Positions 1-10,653 of a DNA stretch of 46,337 bases are shown piece by piece. The position numbers and the translations under genes were made by a program. Position 1 is the first letter of the stretch. Every line of letters starts with the position of its first letter. The DNA is taken from the NCBI GenBank assembly GCA_024643785.1, contig JAHEMI010000008.1, positions 3,941-50,277 on the forward strand, given 5' to 3'. The notes under the pieces are model-generated. The model searched no databases, was not told the DNA's origin, and saw only the letters and a list, made by a program, of their open reading frames with translations. The stretch comes from Burkholderiaceae bacterium (GTDB taxonomy: Bacteria; Pseudomonadota; Gammaproteobacteria; Burkholderiales; Burkholderiaceae_E).

Positions 1-44
1 CCGGCGACCGACCAACGGTCGAAACGGGTGAGTGGGCGCATCAT
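1..44 (-). CDS. possible 5' end of a divergent gene, cut by the left edge
   Basis: On the minus strand an AGGAG (49-45) is followed at once by two ATG codons (44-42 and 41-39), and the frame stays open to the window edge, giving MMRPLTRFDRWSVA. The spacing from AGGAG to either ATG is short (0 or 3 bases), so this is only a weak start signal. If real, it would be divergent from dapA. Fourteen residues are too few to name a family. Confidence 0.3.
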   Translation of the reverse strand, partial: MMRPLTRFDRWSVA

Positions 45-207
45 CTCCTGGCCGGTTTGTTGGTCGCCCGCGACTCGCCCTGGCAGCGGGCGGCGCAGTG
101 CAACCCACCGTGACCACGGGCGGGTTATTCTTGCGCTTCGCCAGCCGGTTCCGTACGGGCGTCGCGGGCTCGGCTAAAATGACGTTTCTTTTTCTTGCGC
201 TAGAGCC
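45..207. other. upstream region of dapA
   Basis: This 163-base gap precedes dapA. A TAAAAT hexamer at 175-180 could be a -10 box for dapA, but no matching -35 hexamer is seen at 16-18 bases upstream, so the promoter is not established. No RNA gene or clear hairpin was recognised. Confidence 0.3.
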
Positions 208-1086
208 ATGATCAAAGGAAGTCTGGTCGCGATCGTCACCCCGATGCACGAGGACGGAAGTCTCGACCTCGATGCCTATCGCCGGCTGATCGATTGGCAC
301 GTCGCCTCGGGAACGGCGGCCATCGTTGCGGTTGGCACGACCGGCGAGTCGCCGACCGTCGACGTCGCCGAACACGCCCGGCTGATCGGTGCCGCAGTGG
401 AATACGCCGCGGGGCGGATTCCGGTCGTGGCCGGTACGGGTGGCAACTCCACCCGCGAGGCGATCGAACTTACCGAAGCAGCCCGTAAGCTTGGCGCGGC
501 CGCGTCGCTACAGGTCGTGCCCTACTACAACAAACCAACCCAGGAAGGGATGTACCGGCATTTCAAGGCGGTCGCCGAGTCGGTCGGCCTGCCGGTGATC
601 CTCTACAACGTCCCGGGGCGGACGGTCGCCGACTTGTCCAACGACACGGTCCTGAGGCTGTCCCAGGTTCCGGGTGTCATCGGGCTCAAGGACGCAACTG
701 GCGACATCGCCCGCGGTTCCGAACTGCTGGCCAGGCTGCCGGAAGGATTCGGGGTCTACAGCGGCAACGACGACTCGGCCTTGGCGCTGATGGCGATGGG
801 CGGGCACGGGGTGATATCGGTCACCGCCAACGTGGCGCCCGAGCCGATGGCGCGGATGTGCGCCGCGGCGCTCGCTGGCGACTGGAAGGGCGCGCTCGCA
901 TTGCACCGCAAGCTGTTGCCGCTGCATTTCAAGCTCTTTGTCGAAGCCAATCCGATTCCGGTCAAGTGGGCTCTAACGCGCACGGGCCAGATTGGCGCCG
1001 GTATTCGTCTCCCGCTCACTCCACTATCGCAGCCAATGCAGGCAGTGGTGGAAGAAGCTCTGCGTGCATCAGGAGTGATTAGTTGA
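208..1086 (+). CDS. dapA: 4-hydroxy-tetrahydrodipicolinate synthase
   Basis: DapA condenses pyruvate with aspartate semialdehyde, the first committed step of lysine and diaminopimelate synthesis, in the cytoplasm. The 292-residue length is normal for the family. Expected active-site residues are visible: Thr44-Thr45 in GTTGES, Tyr133 in YNVPGRT, Arg138, and the Schiff-base Lys161 in GLKDATGD. The ATG at 208 is the first good start and the family-typical N-terminus ([10 protein letters not shown]) follows directly. The stop overlaps the TTG start of bamC by four bases, so the two are probably translated together. lysC, which feeds the same pathway, lies about 18 kb downstream. Confidence 0.97.
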   Translation: MIKGSLVAIVTPMHEDGSLDLDAYRRLIDWHVASGTAAIVAVGTTGESPTVDVAEHARLIGAAVEYAAGRIPVVAGTGGNSTREAIELTEAARKLGAAASLQVVPYYNKPTQEGMYRHFKAVAESVGLPVILYNVPGRTVADLSNDTVLRLSQVPGVIGLKDATGDIARGSELLARLPEGFGVYSGNDDSALALMAMGGHGVISVTANVAPEPMARMCAAALAGDWKGALALHRKLLPLHFKLFVEANPIPVKWALTRTGQIGAGIRLPLTPLSQPMQAVVEEALRASGVIS

Positions 1087-2249
1087 ACTTGACTACTGCC
1101 CGGACAGGACGTCCGCTCTACATTTCCGGCCTTTCCCTGCTGGTTGCCGCCAGCCTGCTCGGAGGCTGTTCGCTCAACGAATACATCAGCGAAAAGACCG
1201 CGATCGACTACAAGTCGGCCGGCAAGCGGCCATCGCTGGAGATTCCGCCCGATCTGGTGACGCCGGCTCGCGACGAACGTTTTGCCCTGCCGGCCGGTTC
1301 GGAACAGACTCTCTCGGACTACCAGCGCAGCAAGGCGGCTGGACCGAGCGTTGCCGCTGGCGGTTCCCATGTCCTGCCGACGCTCAAGAACGCCCGCATC
1401 GAGCGGCAAGGACAGCAGCGCTGGCTGGTAGTCTCGTTGCCACCGGAGCGCGTCTGGCCGCAGGTGCGCGAGTTCTGGCAGGAGAACGGTTTCCTGATCC
1501 AGTCGGAGTCGCCGGCTACCGGAATCATGGAGACCGATTGGGCTGAAAACCGCGCCAAACTGCCTCAGGACCTGATCAGGAAGGCCATCGGTGGCCTGGT
1601 GGACTCGCTCTACTCGACTGGCGAACGGGACAAGTTCCGGACCCGGCTCGAACGTGTCCCCGGGGGGACCGAGATCTACGTCAGCAATCGTCGCATGGTG
1701 GAGGTCTACAGCGACAGCATGAAGGACTCCACCATCTGGCAACCGCAGGCCGGCGATGTCGAACTGGAGGTTGAATTCCTGCGCCGCTTGCTGGTCAAGC
1801 TCGGCGCTTCGGCTGAAGATGCCAACAGCATTGCGGCGGCGCCCGAGACCGCCACCGTGGCCAAGGTCAGCCTGGTGACCGGGCCCGGCGGAGCCAGCAG
1901 CGTTGAAATAGGGCAGGGTTTCGACCGTGCCTGGCGGCTGGTCGGGGTGGGCCTCGACCGCGCCGGCTTCACCGTCGAGGACCGCGACCGCTCCAAGGGG
2001 ATCTATTTCGTCCGCTATATCGATCCCGAGAGCGACTCGCGCAATCGCGCCGAGAAGGGCTTCTTCTCGAGACTGTTCAGCTTTGGCAGCAACGAACCGG
2101 TAGCTGCCGAGCGCTTCCAGGTGCTGGTAACGGGCAGTGGCGAGAAGGTCACGGTAACCGTGCGCGGTTTCGACGGCAAGGACGTTGCCGCCGGCGAGAA
2201 GAAGACCGCCGCGCGCCTGCTTACGGTGCTGCACGAGCAACTCAGGTAA
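1083..2249 (+). CDS. bamC: outer membrane assembly lipoprotein BamC
   Basis: A 388-residue lipoprotein. The start is TTG at 1083, overlapping the dapA stop (TTGA); a second in-frame TTG lies at 1089. A hydrophobic signal segment ends in a lipobox LLGGC with Cys29 as the lipidation site. The N-terminal linker and two repeated alpha/beta modules fit BamC, a subunit of the BAM complex that inserts beta-barrel proteins into the outer membrane. The dapA-bamC pairing is widespread in beta- and gammaproteobacteria and supports the call. Low sequence conservation of BamC outside the N-terminal part makes the name slightly less certain than the lipoprotein nature. Confidence 0.88.
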   Translation: MNLTTARTGRPLYISGLSLLVAASLLGGCSLNEYISEKTAIDYKSAGKRPSLEIPPDLVTPARDERFALPAGSEQTLSDYQRSKAAGPSVAAGGSHVLPTLKNARIERQGQQRWLVVSLPPERVWPQVREFWQENGFLIQSESPATGIMETDWAENRAKLPQDLIRKAIGGLVDSLYSTGERDKFRTRLERVPGGTEIYVSNRRMVEVYSDSMKDSTIWQPQAGDVELEVEFLRRLLVKLGASAEDANSIAAAPETATVAKVSLVTGPGGASSVEIGQGFDRAWRLVGVGLDRAGFTVEDRDRSKGIYFVRYIDPESDSRNRAEKGFFSRLFSFGSNEPVAAERFQVLVTGSGEKVTVTVRGFDGKDVAAGEKKTAARLLTVLHEQLR

Positions 2250-2267
2250 CGTACGCCGCGAAACGGA

Positions 2268-3041
2268 GTGCGGTTCGCGAGTTTAGGCAGCGGCAGCGAG
2301 GGTAACGCCACGCTCGTCCAGAGCCGTGATCGACAGCCCACCAAGGTGCTGGTCGATTGCGGCCTCGGGCGGCGCGAGCTGGAGCGGCGCATGGCGCGCC
2401 TCGGGTGCGCTGCCGATTCGCTGGATGCCATTGTCCTGACCCATGCCCACGGCGATCATGTGCGCGGTGCGTTCAGCGTCGCCGCGGCCCACGGCCTCAA
2501 GGTGCACATGACCCATGGCACTGCGCGTGCCCTCGCCGGACGGATCGGCGGCGCCAGTGTCGAGTTGTTTGCCGCCGAGGAGCGGTTCGAGGTCGGCGCA
2601 CTGAGCTTCGAGCCGGTGGCCGTGCCGCACGATTGCCACGAACCGGTCCAATACGTGCTCGCGGACGGCGATCACCGGATGGCCGTATTGACCGACCTGG
2701 GACACCCGACTGCGCACGTGATTCGCGCGCTGCGCGACCTGGACGCGCTGGTGCTCGAGTGCAATCACGACGAGGCCATGCTGGCTGCCAATCCGCGTTA
2801 TCCGGCCGAACTGAAGCGACGGATAGCCGGGCCGTACGGGCATCTGGCCAACAGCCAGGCCGCCCAGATCCTGGCGGCGATCGGACAGGAAAAATTGCGG
2901 GTAGTGATCGGGGCACACCTCTCGAAACACAACAACACGCCGGAACTGGCCCGGGCGGCGCTGGTCGGGGCATTGACCCAGTCTCGGGACGTGGTAATGA
3001 TCGCCGATCAGGAAGGGTCCGGCGGCTGGGTAGCGCTCTAG
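2268..3041 (+). CDS. MBL-fold metallo-hydrolase, WalJ/YycJ-like
   Basis: A 257-residue metallo-beta-lactamase-fold protein. The metal-binding motif HAHGDH (His59, His61, Asp63, His64) is intact, and later motifs (TDLGH, ECNHD) are typical of the YycJ/WalJ branch of small hydrolases, some of which are exonuclease- or ribonuclease-like. The start is GTG at 2268, with the family-typical MRFASLGSGSEGNATLV following. It sits 18 bases after bamC on the same strand and ends just before a strong terminator, so it is probably the last gene of a dapA-bamC unit. The substrate cannot be told from sequence. Confidence 0.88.
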   Translation: MRFASLGSGSEGNATLVQSRDRQPTKVLVDCGLGRRELERRMARLGCAADSLDAIVLTHAHGDHVRGAFSVAAAHGLKVHMTHGTARALAGRIGGASVELFAAEERFEVGALSFEPVAVPHDCHEPVQYVLADGDHRMAVLTDLGHPTAHVIRALRDLDALVLECNHDEAMLAANPRYPAELKRRIAGPYGHLANSQAAQILAAIGQEKLRVVIGAHLSKHNNTPELARAALVGALTQSRDVVMIADQEGSGGWVAL

Positions 3042-3089
3042 CTTGCCGGCAAACTTACGGATCGCTGGACTACCTTCGCCCATTAAATG

Positions 3090-3128
3090 AAAACCCCCGC
3101 TGGCTAAGCCAACGGGGGTTTTGTTTTG
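3090..3128. terminator. bidirectional rho-independent terminator
   Basis: A perfect 10-bp stem, AAAACCCCCG (3090-3099) with CGGGGGTTTT (3113-3122), is extended by TGGC/GCCA across one C-A mismatch and closed by a TAA loop. The plus strand continues with GTTTTGG, and the minus strand also leaves a T run after the stem. It lies between the metallo-hydrolase (plus) and the small lipoprotein (minus), so it can stop both. Confidence 0.85.
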
Positions 3129-3198
3129 GCGGAACCAGTCAAGGCTCCTTGCCACATCGAACGGGCGTTGACCCGTTCGATGCTCAAGCGCGTATGAC

Positions 3199-3426
3199 TC
3201 AGGGCTTCTTGGGCTCTTCCTTGGCGGCTTCCGCGGGAGCGGCGGCCGGGGCAGCAGCCGGGGCAGCAGCGTCAGCAGCGGGGGCAGCAGCCGGGGCAGC
3301 TGCGTCAGCGGCAGGAGCGGCCGGGGCGGCGGCGGGTGCCGGGGGGGCAACCGGGGCTTCTTCTTTCTTGCCGCAAGCAGCAACGGCCAGGGCGAACAAT
3401 GCGGCTACGAGTAGTGACTTCTTCAT
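3199..3426 (-). CDS. small Ala/Pro-rich lipoprotein
   Basis: The 75-residue reading starts at ATG 3426, which has AAGGA eight bases upstream; longer in-frame starts lack this signal. The protein begins MKKSLLVAALFALAVAACGKK, a lipoprotein signal with Cys18 as the lipidation site. The rest is low-complexity: repeated AAPAAAPAAD blocks and a charged tail (AKEEPKKP). No fold is expected. Similar short Ala/Pro lipoproteins may act as envelope spacers, but no function is known. The terminator at 3090-3128 lies just past its 3' end. Confidence 0.8.
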   Translation of the reverse strand: MKKSLLVAALFALAVAACGKKEEAPVAPPAPAAAPAAPAADAAAPAAAPAADAAAPAAAPAAAPAEAAKEEPKKP

Positions 3427-3685
3427 GGTGTGTCCTTGGGGTAAGAAAAATAAACAGGCTGGAGCCAGCAAAAAGGGTGGATGGTCATCAAGCAATAGGC
3501 ATAACGTACGCGTTAACACTAACTCGCGCGGTGCCTAGCAAAGAATTGTAGTGGCATCCGCATCTTTATGCTAGTGATTTCCCGTAGTGCTCACATGCCT
3601 GTTGTGCCGATGCAATGAGGGGGCCGGCCTGGGCCCGCGGTCCGCTCGGATACACTGCCGCGATCAACAAGTCTCAGGAGTGAGG

Positions 3686-4165
3686 ATGGAAACGATTGCG
3701 CCTGGCAGATGGGTACGGCTGCGCTACCGCATGTTTGACTCCACCGGGCTGGAGCTGGAACCGGTGCCGCGCGAACTGACCTACCTGCACGGCGGTTTCG
3801 GCGACTTGCTCAGTGCCCTCGAAGCAGCGTTGGCCGGGCATGGCGAGGGCGAGAGCGTCAGCGCCTACCTGGAGCCGGAGGCAGCTTTCGGGAACTACGA
3901 TCCCGAACTCATCCGGCTCGTGCCGCGGGCGGGATTGCCGGCTGAAATCGAGGCGGGGATGACCTTCGAAGGCGTTCCCGGCGAGGCCTCTGACGGGCGG
4001 CTGTACGTGGCTACCGACCTTACTGCCGACACCGTAGTCCTCGATGCCAACCATCCGCTATCGGGAATGGCGGTACGTTTTGAAATCGAGATCCAGGAGG
4101 TTTGGCCGGCCAGCGAGGAGGAAATCGCCGCCGAGCGTGACCGGCTCGGGACAACGCAAAAATAG
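3686..4165 (+). CDS. FKBP-type peptidyl-prolyl isomerase, SlyD-like
   Basis: A 159-residue protein. ATG 3686 is chosen because AGGAG lies at 3676-3680; an in-frame GTG at 3680 would overlap that site. The sequence follows SlyD: an FKBP start (VRLRYRMFDSTG), the LTYLHGG and LEAALAGHGEGE segments, an insert-in-flap region with AFGNYDPELIRLVPR, and closure with VVLDANHPLSGMAVRFEIEI. Such proteins speed proline isomerisation and act as chaperones. There is no His-rich metal-binding tail as in E. coli SlyD, so a role in nickel delivery is not supported. It is convergent with mutS. Confidence 0.9.
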   Translation: METIAPGRWVRLRYRMFDSTGLELEPVPRELTYLHGGFGDLLSALEAALAGHGEGESVSAYLEPEAAFGNYDPELIRLVPRAGLPAEIEAGMTFEGVPGEASDGRLYVATDLTADTVVLDANHPLSGMAVRFEIEIQEVWPASEEEIAAERDRLGTTQK

Positions 4166-4209
4166 CGTGCTGCAGCCCTTAGTCCGGCCCGCCGTCAATC
4201 CCCGACGGG

Positions 4210-6936
4210 CTAGGATTGGGCGGCGCGCAGGGCGCGCAGCTCATAGAGCAATTCGAGCGCTTCGCGGGGCGTCAGCTGGTCGGGGTCGACCTCCGACAGG
4301 CGTGCCAGCAGCAGCTCGGCCGACCCACTGGCATGAACCTTCGGCAAAGCCTCCTCGCCCGGTACTTCACCAGCCGGCTCTGGTGGCGGCGCAAACAGGT
4401 CGAACTGGTCGTCGGTTTCGCGCGCTCGGGCCTCGAGACGCTGGAGCAGCGCGCCGGCGGCCCGGATGACGGTCGGTGGCACACCGGCCAGGCGAGCTAC
4501 CTGGAGCCCGTAGCTGCGGCTCGCCGGACCCTCGCGGACTTCGTGAAGGAACACCACGCCACTGCGGCCCTCGGCGGCAGCGAGGTGGACGTTGACCGCC
4601 GCCGGGTAGTGGGTCGCAAGTTCGGTAAGTTCGAAATAGTGGGTGGCGAACAGCGTCAGGGCGCGATTGTGGGTCACCAGCCGCTCGGCAATTGCGTGGG
4701 CCAGGGCCAGCCCGTCGAACGTCGACGTACCGCGGCCGATTTCGTCGAGCAGCACCAGTGAGCGCTCGGTGGCGGAGTTCAGGATCGTCGCCGCCTCGGT
4801 CATCTCGACCATGAACGTCGAGCGCCCGCCGGCCAGGTCGTCCGAGGCGCCGATCCGGGTGTAGATCCGGTCGATCGGCCCCAAGGTGCATTCGCTGGCC
4901 GGGACGAAGCTGCCGCAGCAGGCGAGGACCACGATGAGCGCGACCGAGCGCATGTAGGTCGACTTCCCGCCCATGTTGGGGCCGGTGATGATCAGCATCC
5001 GGCGGCGGTCGTGCAGCGCAACGTCGTTGGCGGTATAGCGCTCGACGCGCTCCTCAACCACCGGGTGGCGTGCGCCCCGGATCTCGACCGTTGGCACGGT
5101 CGTGAACGCCGGCCTGACCCAGCCCAGGGTGCCGGCGCGTTCGGCAAAATTGGCCAGTACGTCGACTTCAGCCACCGCCCGTCCGAGCAGTTGCCAGTCG
5201 CGCACCGATGCGCCCAGTTCGGCGACCAGCATCTGGAACAGTTCGCCTTCGCGGGCCAACGCCCGGTCGCGTGCCGACAGCGCGCGATCCTCGAACTGCT
5301 TGAGTTCGGGCGTGATGTAGCGCTCGGCATTCTTGAGCGTTTGCCGGCGCCGGTAGTCATCGGGCACGCGGGTACTCTGGCCGCGGGTCACCTCGATGAA
5401 GAAGCCGTGCACCTGGTTGAAGCCTACCCGCAGGTTGCCGATGCCGGTGCGCTCGCGCTCGCGCAATTCGAGTTGCGCGAGGTAGTCATCGCAGCCGCTG
5501 TCGATGGCGCGCAACTCGTCGAGTTCGGCGTCGAAGCCCGCCCGGATCACCCCGCCGTCACGGGCCAGCGCGGCTGGTTCGTCGGCGATCGCCTGGCCGA
5601 TGCGTTCGGTCGCAGCGGCGGGTGGCGCGAGTGCGTCAGCGTGCTTTTCAAAAACCACCTGGTCGATCGCGCGCAACCGGTTGGCCAGGGCAACGCAGGC
5701 CGGGGCGGCGTCGCGCAACGCCGCCAGTTCGCGAGGGCGCACCGAACCCAGCGCAATGCGGGCAGCGATGCGCTCGAAGTCGGCGGTGTCCCCGACCAGC
5801 GCCTGGAGCGCCGGCAATCCCGGGCGCGCCGCCCCGCTGCCTGCCGGCGCCAGGGCACCGGGCTGGTCATTGCCGGCCAGGATCGCAACCAGGCGGTTGC
5901 GCTCGGCCGCCTCACGGCCATCGCGCAATGGCTCCTGGACCCAGCGCCGCAGCAGGCGGCTGCCGGCGCTGCAGCGGCAGCGATCGAGCACGTCGAGCAG
6001 GGTGGCGCCGTCGCGCGCCCCCAGCGCCTCGACCAGTTCGAGGTTGCGCCGGGCGACCTGGTCGATGACCAGGTGCTGATCGTCGCGCCAGGCGTGCAGG
6101 GTCCGCAGATGCGCCAGCGAGCGCCCCTGGGTGTGGGTCACATAGCTCAGCAACGCTCCCGCGGCACCGATCGCCAGCGGCAGTTCAGCGACGTCGTGGC
6201 CACGCAGATCGGTTACCCCGAGCAGTTCGCAGAGTTGCCGCCGGCCCCGCTCGGGATCGAAATTCCAGTCCGGGAAATGCACGAGCGCCGCCGGGCTGCT
6301 GCCCGCAGGATCGCTCTCGCCCGGCACCTGGCCGGCGCCATCGGCAACGATGATCTCGGCTGGCCGCAGGCGTTCGATCTGGGCGTCAAGGGCGCCGCCA
6401 TCGACCTCGGCGAGCCAGCATTCACCGCTGGCCAGCGACATCCAGGCCAGTCCGCAGCGCGCTCCCCCGCGGATGGCGAGCAGCAGCGGCTCCTCGCGTT
6501 CCGGCAGCAGGTTCGCATCGGTCAGAGTGCCGGGGGTAACGATGCGCGTTACCCGCCGCTCGACCGGCCCCTTGCTGGTGGCCGGGTCGCCAACCTGTTC
6601 GCAGATCGCCACCGACTCGCCGGCCTTGAGCAGCCGTGCCAGGTATTGTTCGACTGCATGGAACGGCACGCCGGCCATCCTGATCGGCTGTCCCGCCGAA
6701 GCCCCGCGCCGGGTCAGGGTGATGCCCAGCAGCCGCGAGGCCTTCTCGGCGTCTTCATGGAACAGTTCGTAGAAGTCGCCCATGCGGTAGAACAGCAGCA
6801 GCCCCGGGTGCTGCGCCTTGATGCCGAGGTACTGCTGCATCATGGGGGTGTGACCGGCCAGCGCCGCGCCGCCGGTTGGCTTGGCAGTCGCCGCGACGGG
6901 TTTCGCGCGCTTTCTCAAGTCTGTCCCAGCCAGCAC
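4210..6936 (-). CDS. mutS: DNA mismatch repair protein MutS
   Basis: About 908 residues from GTG 6936. MutS recognises mismatches and signals to MutL. The mismatch-reading motif GDFYELF (Phe55, Glu57), a Walker [10 protein letters not shown] near residue 651, and a Walker B with [14 protein letters not shown] are all present, so the ATPase looks intact. The start is uncertain: GTG 6936 lies five bases after the stop of the upstream permease and has only a weak ribosome site, while TTG 6918 has GGGA at a better distance. Either keeps the conserved HTPMMQQY segment. It is probably cotranscribed with the permease gene. Confidence 0.96.
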   Translation of the reverse strand: MLAGTDLRKRAKPVAATAKPTGGAALAGHTPMMQQYLGIKAQHPGLLLFYRMGDFYELFHEDAEKASRLLGITLTRRGASAGQPIRMAGVPFHAVEQYLARLLKAGESVAICEQVGDPATSKGPVERRVTRIVTPGTLTDANLLPEREEPLLLAIRGGARCGLAWMSLASGECWLAEVDGGALDAQIERLRPAEIIVADGAGQVPGESDPAGSSPAALVHFPDWNFDPERGRRQLCELLGVTDLRGHDVAELPLAIGAAGALLSYVTHTQGRSLAHLRTLHAWRDDQHLVIDQVARRNLELVEALGARDGATLLDVLDRCRCSAGSRLLRRWVQEPLRDGREAAERNRLVAILAGNDQPGALAPAGSGAARPGLPALQALVGDTADFERIAARIALGSVRPRELAALRDAAPACVALANRLRAIDQVVFEKHADALAPPAAATERIGQAIADEPAALARDGGVIRAGFDAELDELRAIDSGCDDYLAQLELRERERTGIGNLRVGFNQVHGFFIEVTRGQSTRVPDDYRRRQTLKNAERYITPELKQFEDRALSARDRALAREGELFQMLVAELGASVRDWQLLGRAVAEVDVLANFAERAGTLGWVRPAFTTVPTVEIRGARHPVVEERVERYTANDVALHDRRRMLIITGPNMGGKSTYMRSVALIVVLACCGSFVPASECTLGPIDRIYTRIGASDDLAGGRSTFMVEMTEAATILNSATERSLVLLDEIGRGTSTFDGLALAHAIAERLVTHNRALTLFATHYFELTELATHYPAAVNVHLAAAEGRSGVVFLHEVREGPASRSYGLQVARLAGVPPTVIRAAGALLQRLEARARETDDQFDLFAPPPEPAGEVPGEEALPKVHASGSAELLLARLSEVDPDQLTPREALELLYELRALRAAQS

Positions 6937-6941
6937 ACGGT

Positions 6942-8771
6942 TCAGATCCCGTAGAAGTAGCCGAGCAAACCGGTGTACGACAGCCACATGATGAGCGCCA
7001 GCGGCAGGCCGACGCGTACGAAGTCGCCGAAGGTGTAGCCGCCGGCCGCCATCACCAGCACGTTGATCTTGTGCGCCAGCGGCGTCGCATAGCACAGGTT
7101 GGAACCGAAGATCACCGCCAGCACGAAGGCTTCCGGTGGCTGTCCGAGCTGCTGGGCGATGCTCGCGGCAATTGGCGTGCCGATCACCGCCGCCGCGTTG
7201 CTCGACACCACATTGGTGAGAACGCCCATGAGCATGATCAGGCCGCCAAGTACCACCAGCGGTGGCGCGCCAAAGGTTGCCGCCACGAACGTCCGCGCGA
7301 GGAACTCGGCGCCGCCGGTCTCGAGCAGCGCGGTGCCCAGTCCAAGACTCGCCACCACCACCAGGATGACCTGGGCGTTGAGCGCACCGGCGGCCTCGCG
7401 CCAGTTCAGGCAGCGGGTCACGATCATGGCCAGCACACCGCACATTGCGCTGATCGCGATCGGCACGATGCCCAGGGCAGCAGCGAGGATGACGGCGATC
7501 ATGATCATCACCGCAGTAGGCGAACGGCTGGTGTGCGGCAAGTCGGCAGTGGCGTCGACGACCAGCATCTCGTCGTCGCGGCGCAGTGCGGCGATCTGCT
7601 GCGCCGGTCCCTGTACCAGCAGCACATCGCCGGCCTGGAGTTCGACATCGCCCATTCCGGAGCCGATCGCGGTGACCTTCTTGCCGGCGCGGTGGATGGC
7701 CAGCACCACCAGCTGGTAGCGGTCGATGAAACGGACGTCCTTCAGGGTCACGCCCTCGATCGGCGATCCGCTCACCACTACGATCTCGGAAATCTGCTGG
7801 TCCTCGGCGCGCAGCGGATTGTCTTCGTCGACCTCCACTCCGCCCGAGTACAGCGTCGCCCCGAGCGCCTTCTCGAAGCGCTTGAGGTTGTTCGGGGTGT
7901 CAGTGATCAGCAGGCGGTCGCCGGCCTTGAGCCGGGCATCCGGAAATGGCGTGACGTAGAGTCCTTCGCCGCGCTCCACTCGCAGCACCTTCATTTGTCC
8001 GCCGGCCTTCTTGTCGGCTTCGGAGAGCGTCATGCCGACCGCGACGCTGTCATTGGGCAGATAGAGGTGGGCGGTAAAGATACGCGGCGAAGCGTCGGCC
8101 AGGGGGGTGCTGCGCTTGGGCAGCAGGCGCGGCGCTACCAGCCAGAGAAAGATTATGCCCACCGCGCCGGCCAGTGCCGCCGGCACGATGAAGTCGAACA
8201 TGCCGATCGGCCGCAACCCCATGTCGGCGGCCACCGAGACCACCAGCAGATTGGTCGAGGTGCCGATCGTCGTCGCGGTCCCGCCCAGCAGGGTGGCGAT
8301 GCCCATCGGCATCAGTACCTTCGAGGGCGACATCCTGGTGCGGATGGAAACGCTGATCAGCACCGGCAGCAGCAGCACGACGATCGGGGTGTTGTTGACA
8401 AAGGCGCTCAGCGTGGCCGCGATCACGATGGTCAACAGCAGCGAAAGCATCGGGCTGGCCTGCCACATGCGCGCCAGGAGCCCACCGAGCGGTTCGAGCG
8501 CTCCGGTGCGCACCAGCCCCTGGCCGACGATCATCAGGGCGCACACCGCCACCAGCGCCTCGTGGCCAAAGCCGTGGAAGAAGTCGATCGCGCGCACCAC
8601 GTGGCCGTGCGAGACGTATGGGAAGATCTCGAAGACCAGCGCCAGCATGGCGATAACTGCCATGCTCGAAGTCTCGAGCGGAATCTTGTCGCGCATGAAC
8701 AGCGCCAGTGCGACCAGCGTGAGGATCATCACGGTGATGGCATGGGGGTCCGGCAACGCTGGAAAATTCAT
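6942..8771 (-). CDS. SLC13-family permease with two RCK_C (TrkA-C) domains
   Basis: A 609-residue inner-membrane transporter. Two hydrophobic halves (about residues 10-215 and 415-609) flank a soluble middle of about 200 residues that reads as two RCK_C domains. Each half has an Asn-containing motif of the DASS/SLC13 fold: [16 protein letters not shown] in the first and [15 protein letters not shown] in the second. Members move sodium-coupled dicarboxylates, citrate or sulfate; the substrate cannot be assigned here. It lies directly upstream of mutS on the same strand with a five-base gap, although no functional link to repair is known. Confidence 0.9.
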   Translation of the reverse strand: MNFPALPDPHAITVMILTLVALALFMRDKIPLETSSMAVIAMLALVFEIFPYVSHGHVVRAIDFFHGFGHEALVAVCALMIVGQGLVRTGALEPLGGLLARMWQASPMLSLLLTIVIAATLSAFVNNTPIVVLLLPVLISVSIRTRMSPSKVLMPMGIATLLGGTATTIGTSTNLLVVSVAADMGLRPIGMFDFIVPAALAGAVGIIFLWLVAPRLLPKRSTPLADASPRIFTAHLYLPNDSVAVGMTLSEADKKAGGQMKVLRVERGEGLYVTPFPDARLKAGDRLLITDTPNNLKRFEKALGATLYSGGVEVDEDNPLRAEDQQISEIVVVSGSPIEGVTLKDVRFIDRYQLVVLAIHRAGKKVTAIGSGMGDVELQAGDVLLVQGPAQQIAALRRDDEMLVVDATADLPHTSRSPTAVMIMIAVILAAALGIVPIAISAMCGVLAMIVTRCLNWREAAGALNAQVILVVVASLGLGTALLETGGAEFLARTFVAATFGAPPLVVLGGLIMLMGVLTNVVSSNAAAVIGTPIAASIAQQLGQPPEAFVLAVIFGSNLCYATPLAHKINVLVMAAGGYTFGDFVRVGLPLALIMWLSYTGLLGYFYGI

Positions 8772-8933
8772 CGCTCAACCTTGGTTCTGGCGGCAGGCGA
8801 CTAGTCTAGCCCAAGCCCGGTGGATGGCGCAGCCGGCCACTGCGCTGCCATGGCGACAGCCGGTGAGCGTTGAATGCGTGATAGTGGTGCCCCGCGCGCT
8901 GCGCGGCGATGCCGCTGCCAGCCGGGCTTGCGC

Positions 8934-9773
8934 TCAGTCCTTGGCCGGACCGGCGCCGGCCGCACCGCTCTTGCGGCAGCCCGCCAGCAGGTTGACCATG
9001 GCGCCGAAGACCTTGGGATTGCCGGCCACGACCTGTTCGCCGTTGAGGTGGTTGGGTTCGCCCGTGAAGTCACCGATCAGCCCGCCGGCTTCGGTGATCA
9101 GCAGGCTGCCGCCGGCGACGTCCCAGGGCATCAGCCCCAGCTCGAAGAAGCCGTCGTAGCGTCCGCAGGCGACGTAGGCGAGGTCGAGCGCCGCAGCGCC
9201 CGGGCGGCGCACCGCGGCGGTCTTCTCGATCATCGCCCGGAACATCACGAGGTAGTCTTCGAGATCGTCCATCCTGCGAAACGGGAAACCGGTGCCGACC
9301 AGCGCTTCGTCGAGCCGTGGCCGGTTCGACACCCGGATCCGGCGATCGTTGAGGAAAGCGCCGCGGCCGCGCGAGGCAGTGAACAACTCGTCACGGGTCG
9401 GATCGTAGACCACCGACTGGGTGATGATCCCTTTCTCGCGCAGCGCGATCGAAACCGCGTACTGGGGAAAGCCATGGATGAAGTTGGTGGTGCCGTCGAG
9501 CGGATCGATGACCCAGACGAAGGGTGCATCTTCGACCGAAGCGCCGTCGGCGCCGGGTTTGTGCCCGGACTCCTCTGCTAAGATCGCGTGCGTCGGGAAG
9601 GCCCCGAGCAAGGTCTCGATGATGGCGGTTTCGGCCGCCTTGTCGACCTCGGTAACGAAGTCGTTGCGGGTCTTGCGGGTGATCTTGAGCGTGTCGAGGT
9701 CGAGGCTGGCGCGATTGATTACGCGTCCGGCACGTCGAGCTGCCCGAACCGCTACGTTTAGCATCGGATGCAT
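8934..9773 (-). CDS. suhB: inositol-1-monophosphatase family protein SuhB
   Basis: A 279-residue member of the magnesium-dependent phosphatase family. The metal site is complete: Glu67 in AEESG, Asp90 and Asp93 in [10 protein letters not shown], and the WDVAGG motif near the C-terminus. SuhB hydrolyses inositol monophosphates and, in E. coli, also joins the transcription antitermination complex on rRNA operons; whether that holds here is not visible. An alternative start lies at Met4 (9764). It is divergent from trmJ with 55 bases between, and this suhB-trmJ neighbourhood is common in beta- and gammaproteobacteria. Confidence 0.94.
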   Translation of the reverse strand: MHPMLNVAVRAARRAGRVINRASLDLDTLKITRKTRNDFVTEVDKAAETAIIETLLGAFPTHAILAEESGHKPGADGASVEDAPFVWVIDPLDGTTNFIHGFPQYAVSIALREKGIITQSVVYDPTRDELFTASRGRGAFLNDRRIRVSNRPRLDEALVGTGFPFRRMDDLEDYLVMFRAMIEKTAAVRRPGAAALDLAYVACGRYDGFFELGLMPWDVAGGSLLITEAGGLIGDFTGEPNHLNGEQVVAGNPKVFGAMVNLLAGCRKSGAAGAGPAKD

Positions 9774-9828
9774 GAGGCAATGCCTGTCGCGTGAAAACCC
9801 TTCATTCTAATCGATCACCGGACGGCAG

Positions 9829-10605
9829 ATGGCACTGAGCTTTCAGGACGCAGCGGCGCGCACCGAGTTCGTGCTCGTCAGGCCCAGCCATCCCGGCAAC
9901 GTCGGCGCGGCGGCGCGGGCGCTGCGGGTGATGGGTTTCACTCGTCTGACGGTGGTCGAGCCGCGCCATGCCGACGTTGCCCGGCACCCGGAGGCGCTGG
10001 CTTTCGCGAGCGGTGCCCAGGACGTGCTGGCCTCGTGCCGGGTGGTTGGCTCGCTCGACGAAGCCCTGGCCGGTGCGACGCTGGCGGTCGCGATCAGCGC
10101 CGCCGGGCGCGAGTTCGCCCCCGAGGCGCAGCTGCCCGAAGTCATCGCGGCGCGCTGTCGCAGCGAACTTGCCGCCGATGCACAGGCGGCGGTGACGCTG
10201 GTCTTCGGCACCGAACGCACCGGGCTGCTGATCGGCGAAGCGCTGCGCTGCCAGGCCCTGTGCTCGATACCCGGGGCTCCCGACTACGGCTCGCTCAACC
10301 TGGCCCAGGCAGTACAGGTGCTCGCCTACACCATGCGGCGGGTTCTGCTCGGCGAGGCGGCTGCGGCTCCCGAGCCCAGTCGCTCCGAGGGCGCATCCTA
10401 CGCCACCAATGAACAGGTGGAAGCATTGTTCGTCCACCTCGAGAGTTCGCTCGTCGAGATCGGCTTTCTTGATCCGCGCCATCCCAAGAAGCTCATGCCG
10501 CGCCTGCGCCGGCTGCTCTCCCGCACCCGGCTCGAGGTTGCCGAGGTCGACCTGTTGCGCGGGATCTGCACCCAGATCGAACGCTATCCGGAGCGTTTCA
10601 AGTGA
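9829..10605 (+). CDS. trmJ: tRNA (cytidine/uridine-2'-O-)-methyltransferase TrmJ
   Basis: A 258-residue SPOUT methyltransferase. Family signatures are clear: FVLVRPSHPGNVGAAARAL at the N-terminus, VFGTERTGL in the middle and PDYGSLNLAQAVQVLAY in the knotted cofactor site. TrmJ methylates the ribose at tRNA position 32 using S-adenosylmethionine. The C-terminal part (about 195-258) has the helical extension with LDPRHPKKLMPRLRRL typical of the bacterial enzyme. It is followed 48 bases later by the prpF-like gene on the same strand. Confidence 0.95.
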   Translation: MALSFQDAAARTEFVLVRPSHPGNVGAAARALRVMGFTRLTVVEPRHADVARHPEALAFASGAQDVLASCRVVGSLDEALAGATLAVAISAAGREFAPEAQLPEVIAARCRSELAADAQAAVTLVFGTERTGLLIGEALRCQALCSIPGAPDYGSLNLAQAVQVLAYTMRRVLLGEAAAAPEPSRSEGASYATNEQVEALFVHLESSLVEIGFLDPRHPKKLMPRLRRLLSRTRLEVAEVDLLRGICTQIERYPERFK

Positions 10606-10653
10606 GTGCACGGTGCGGCGCAACGCTGCCGCCACTAGCGCAGGGAGCCTGAC

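Noticed and set aside
756-2240. Long minus-strand open frame (494 codons) opposite dapA and bamC
   Set aside because: It covers two clear plus-strand genes, has no family motif and reflects the lack of stop codons in high-GC DNA.
5011-6954. Long plus-strand open frame (647 codons) opposite mutS
   Set aside because: mutS carries intact Walker and mismatch motifs on the other strand; the antisense product is rich in Gln, Arg and Ala with no recognisable domain.
6876-8804. Plus-strand open frame (642 codons) opposite the SLC13 permease
   Set aside because: The product is a hydrophilic His/Gln/Asp-rich sequence of the kind made by reading a membrane-protein gene backwards.
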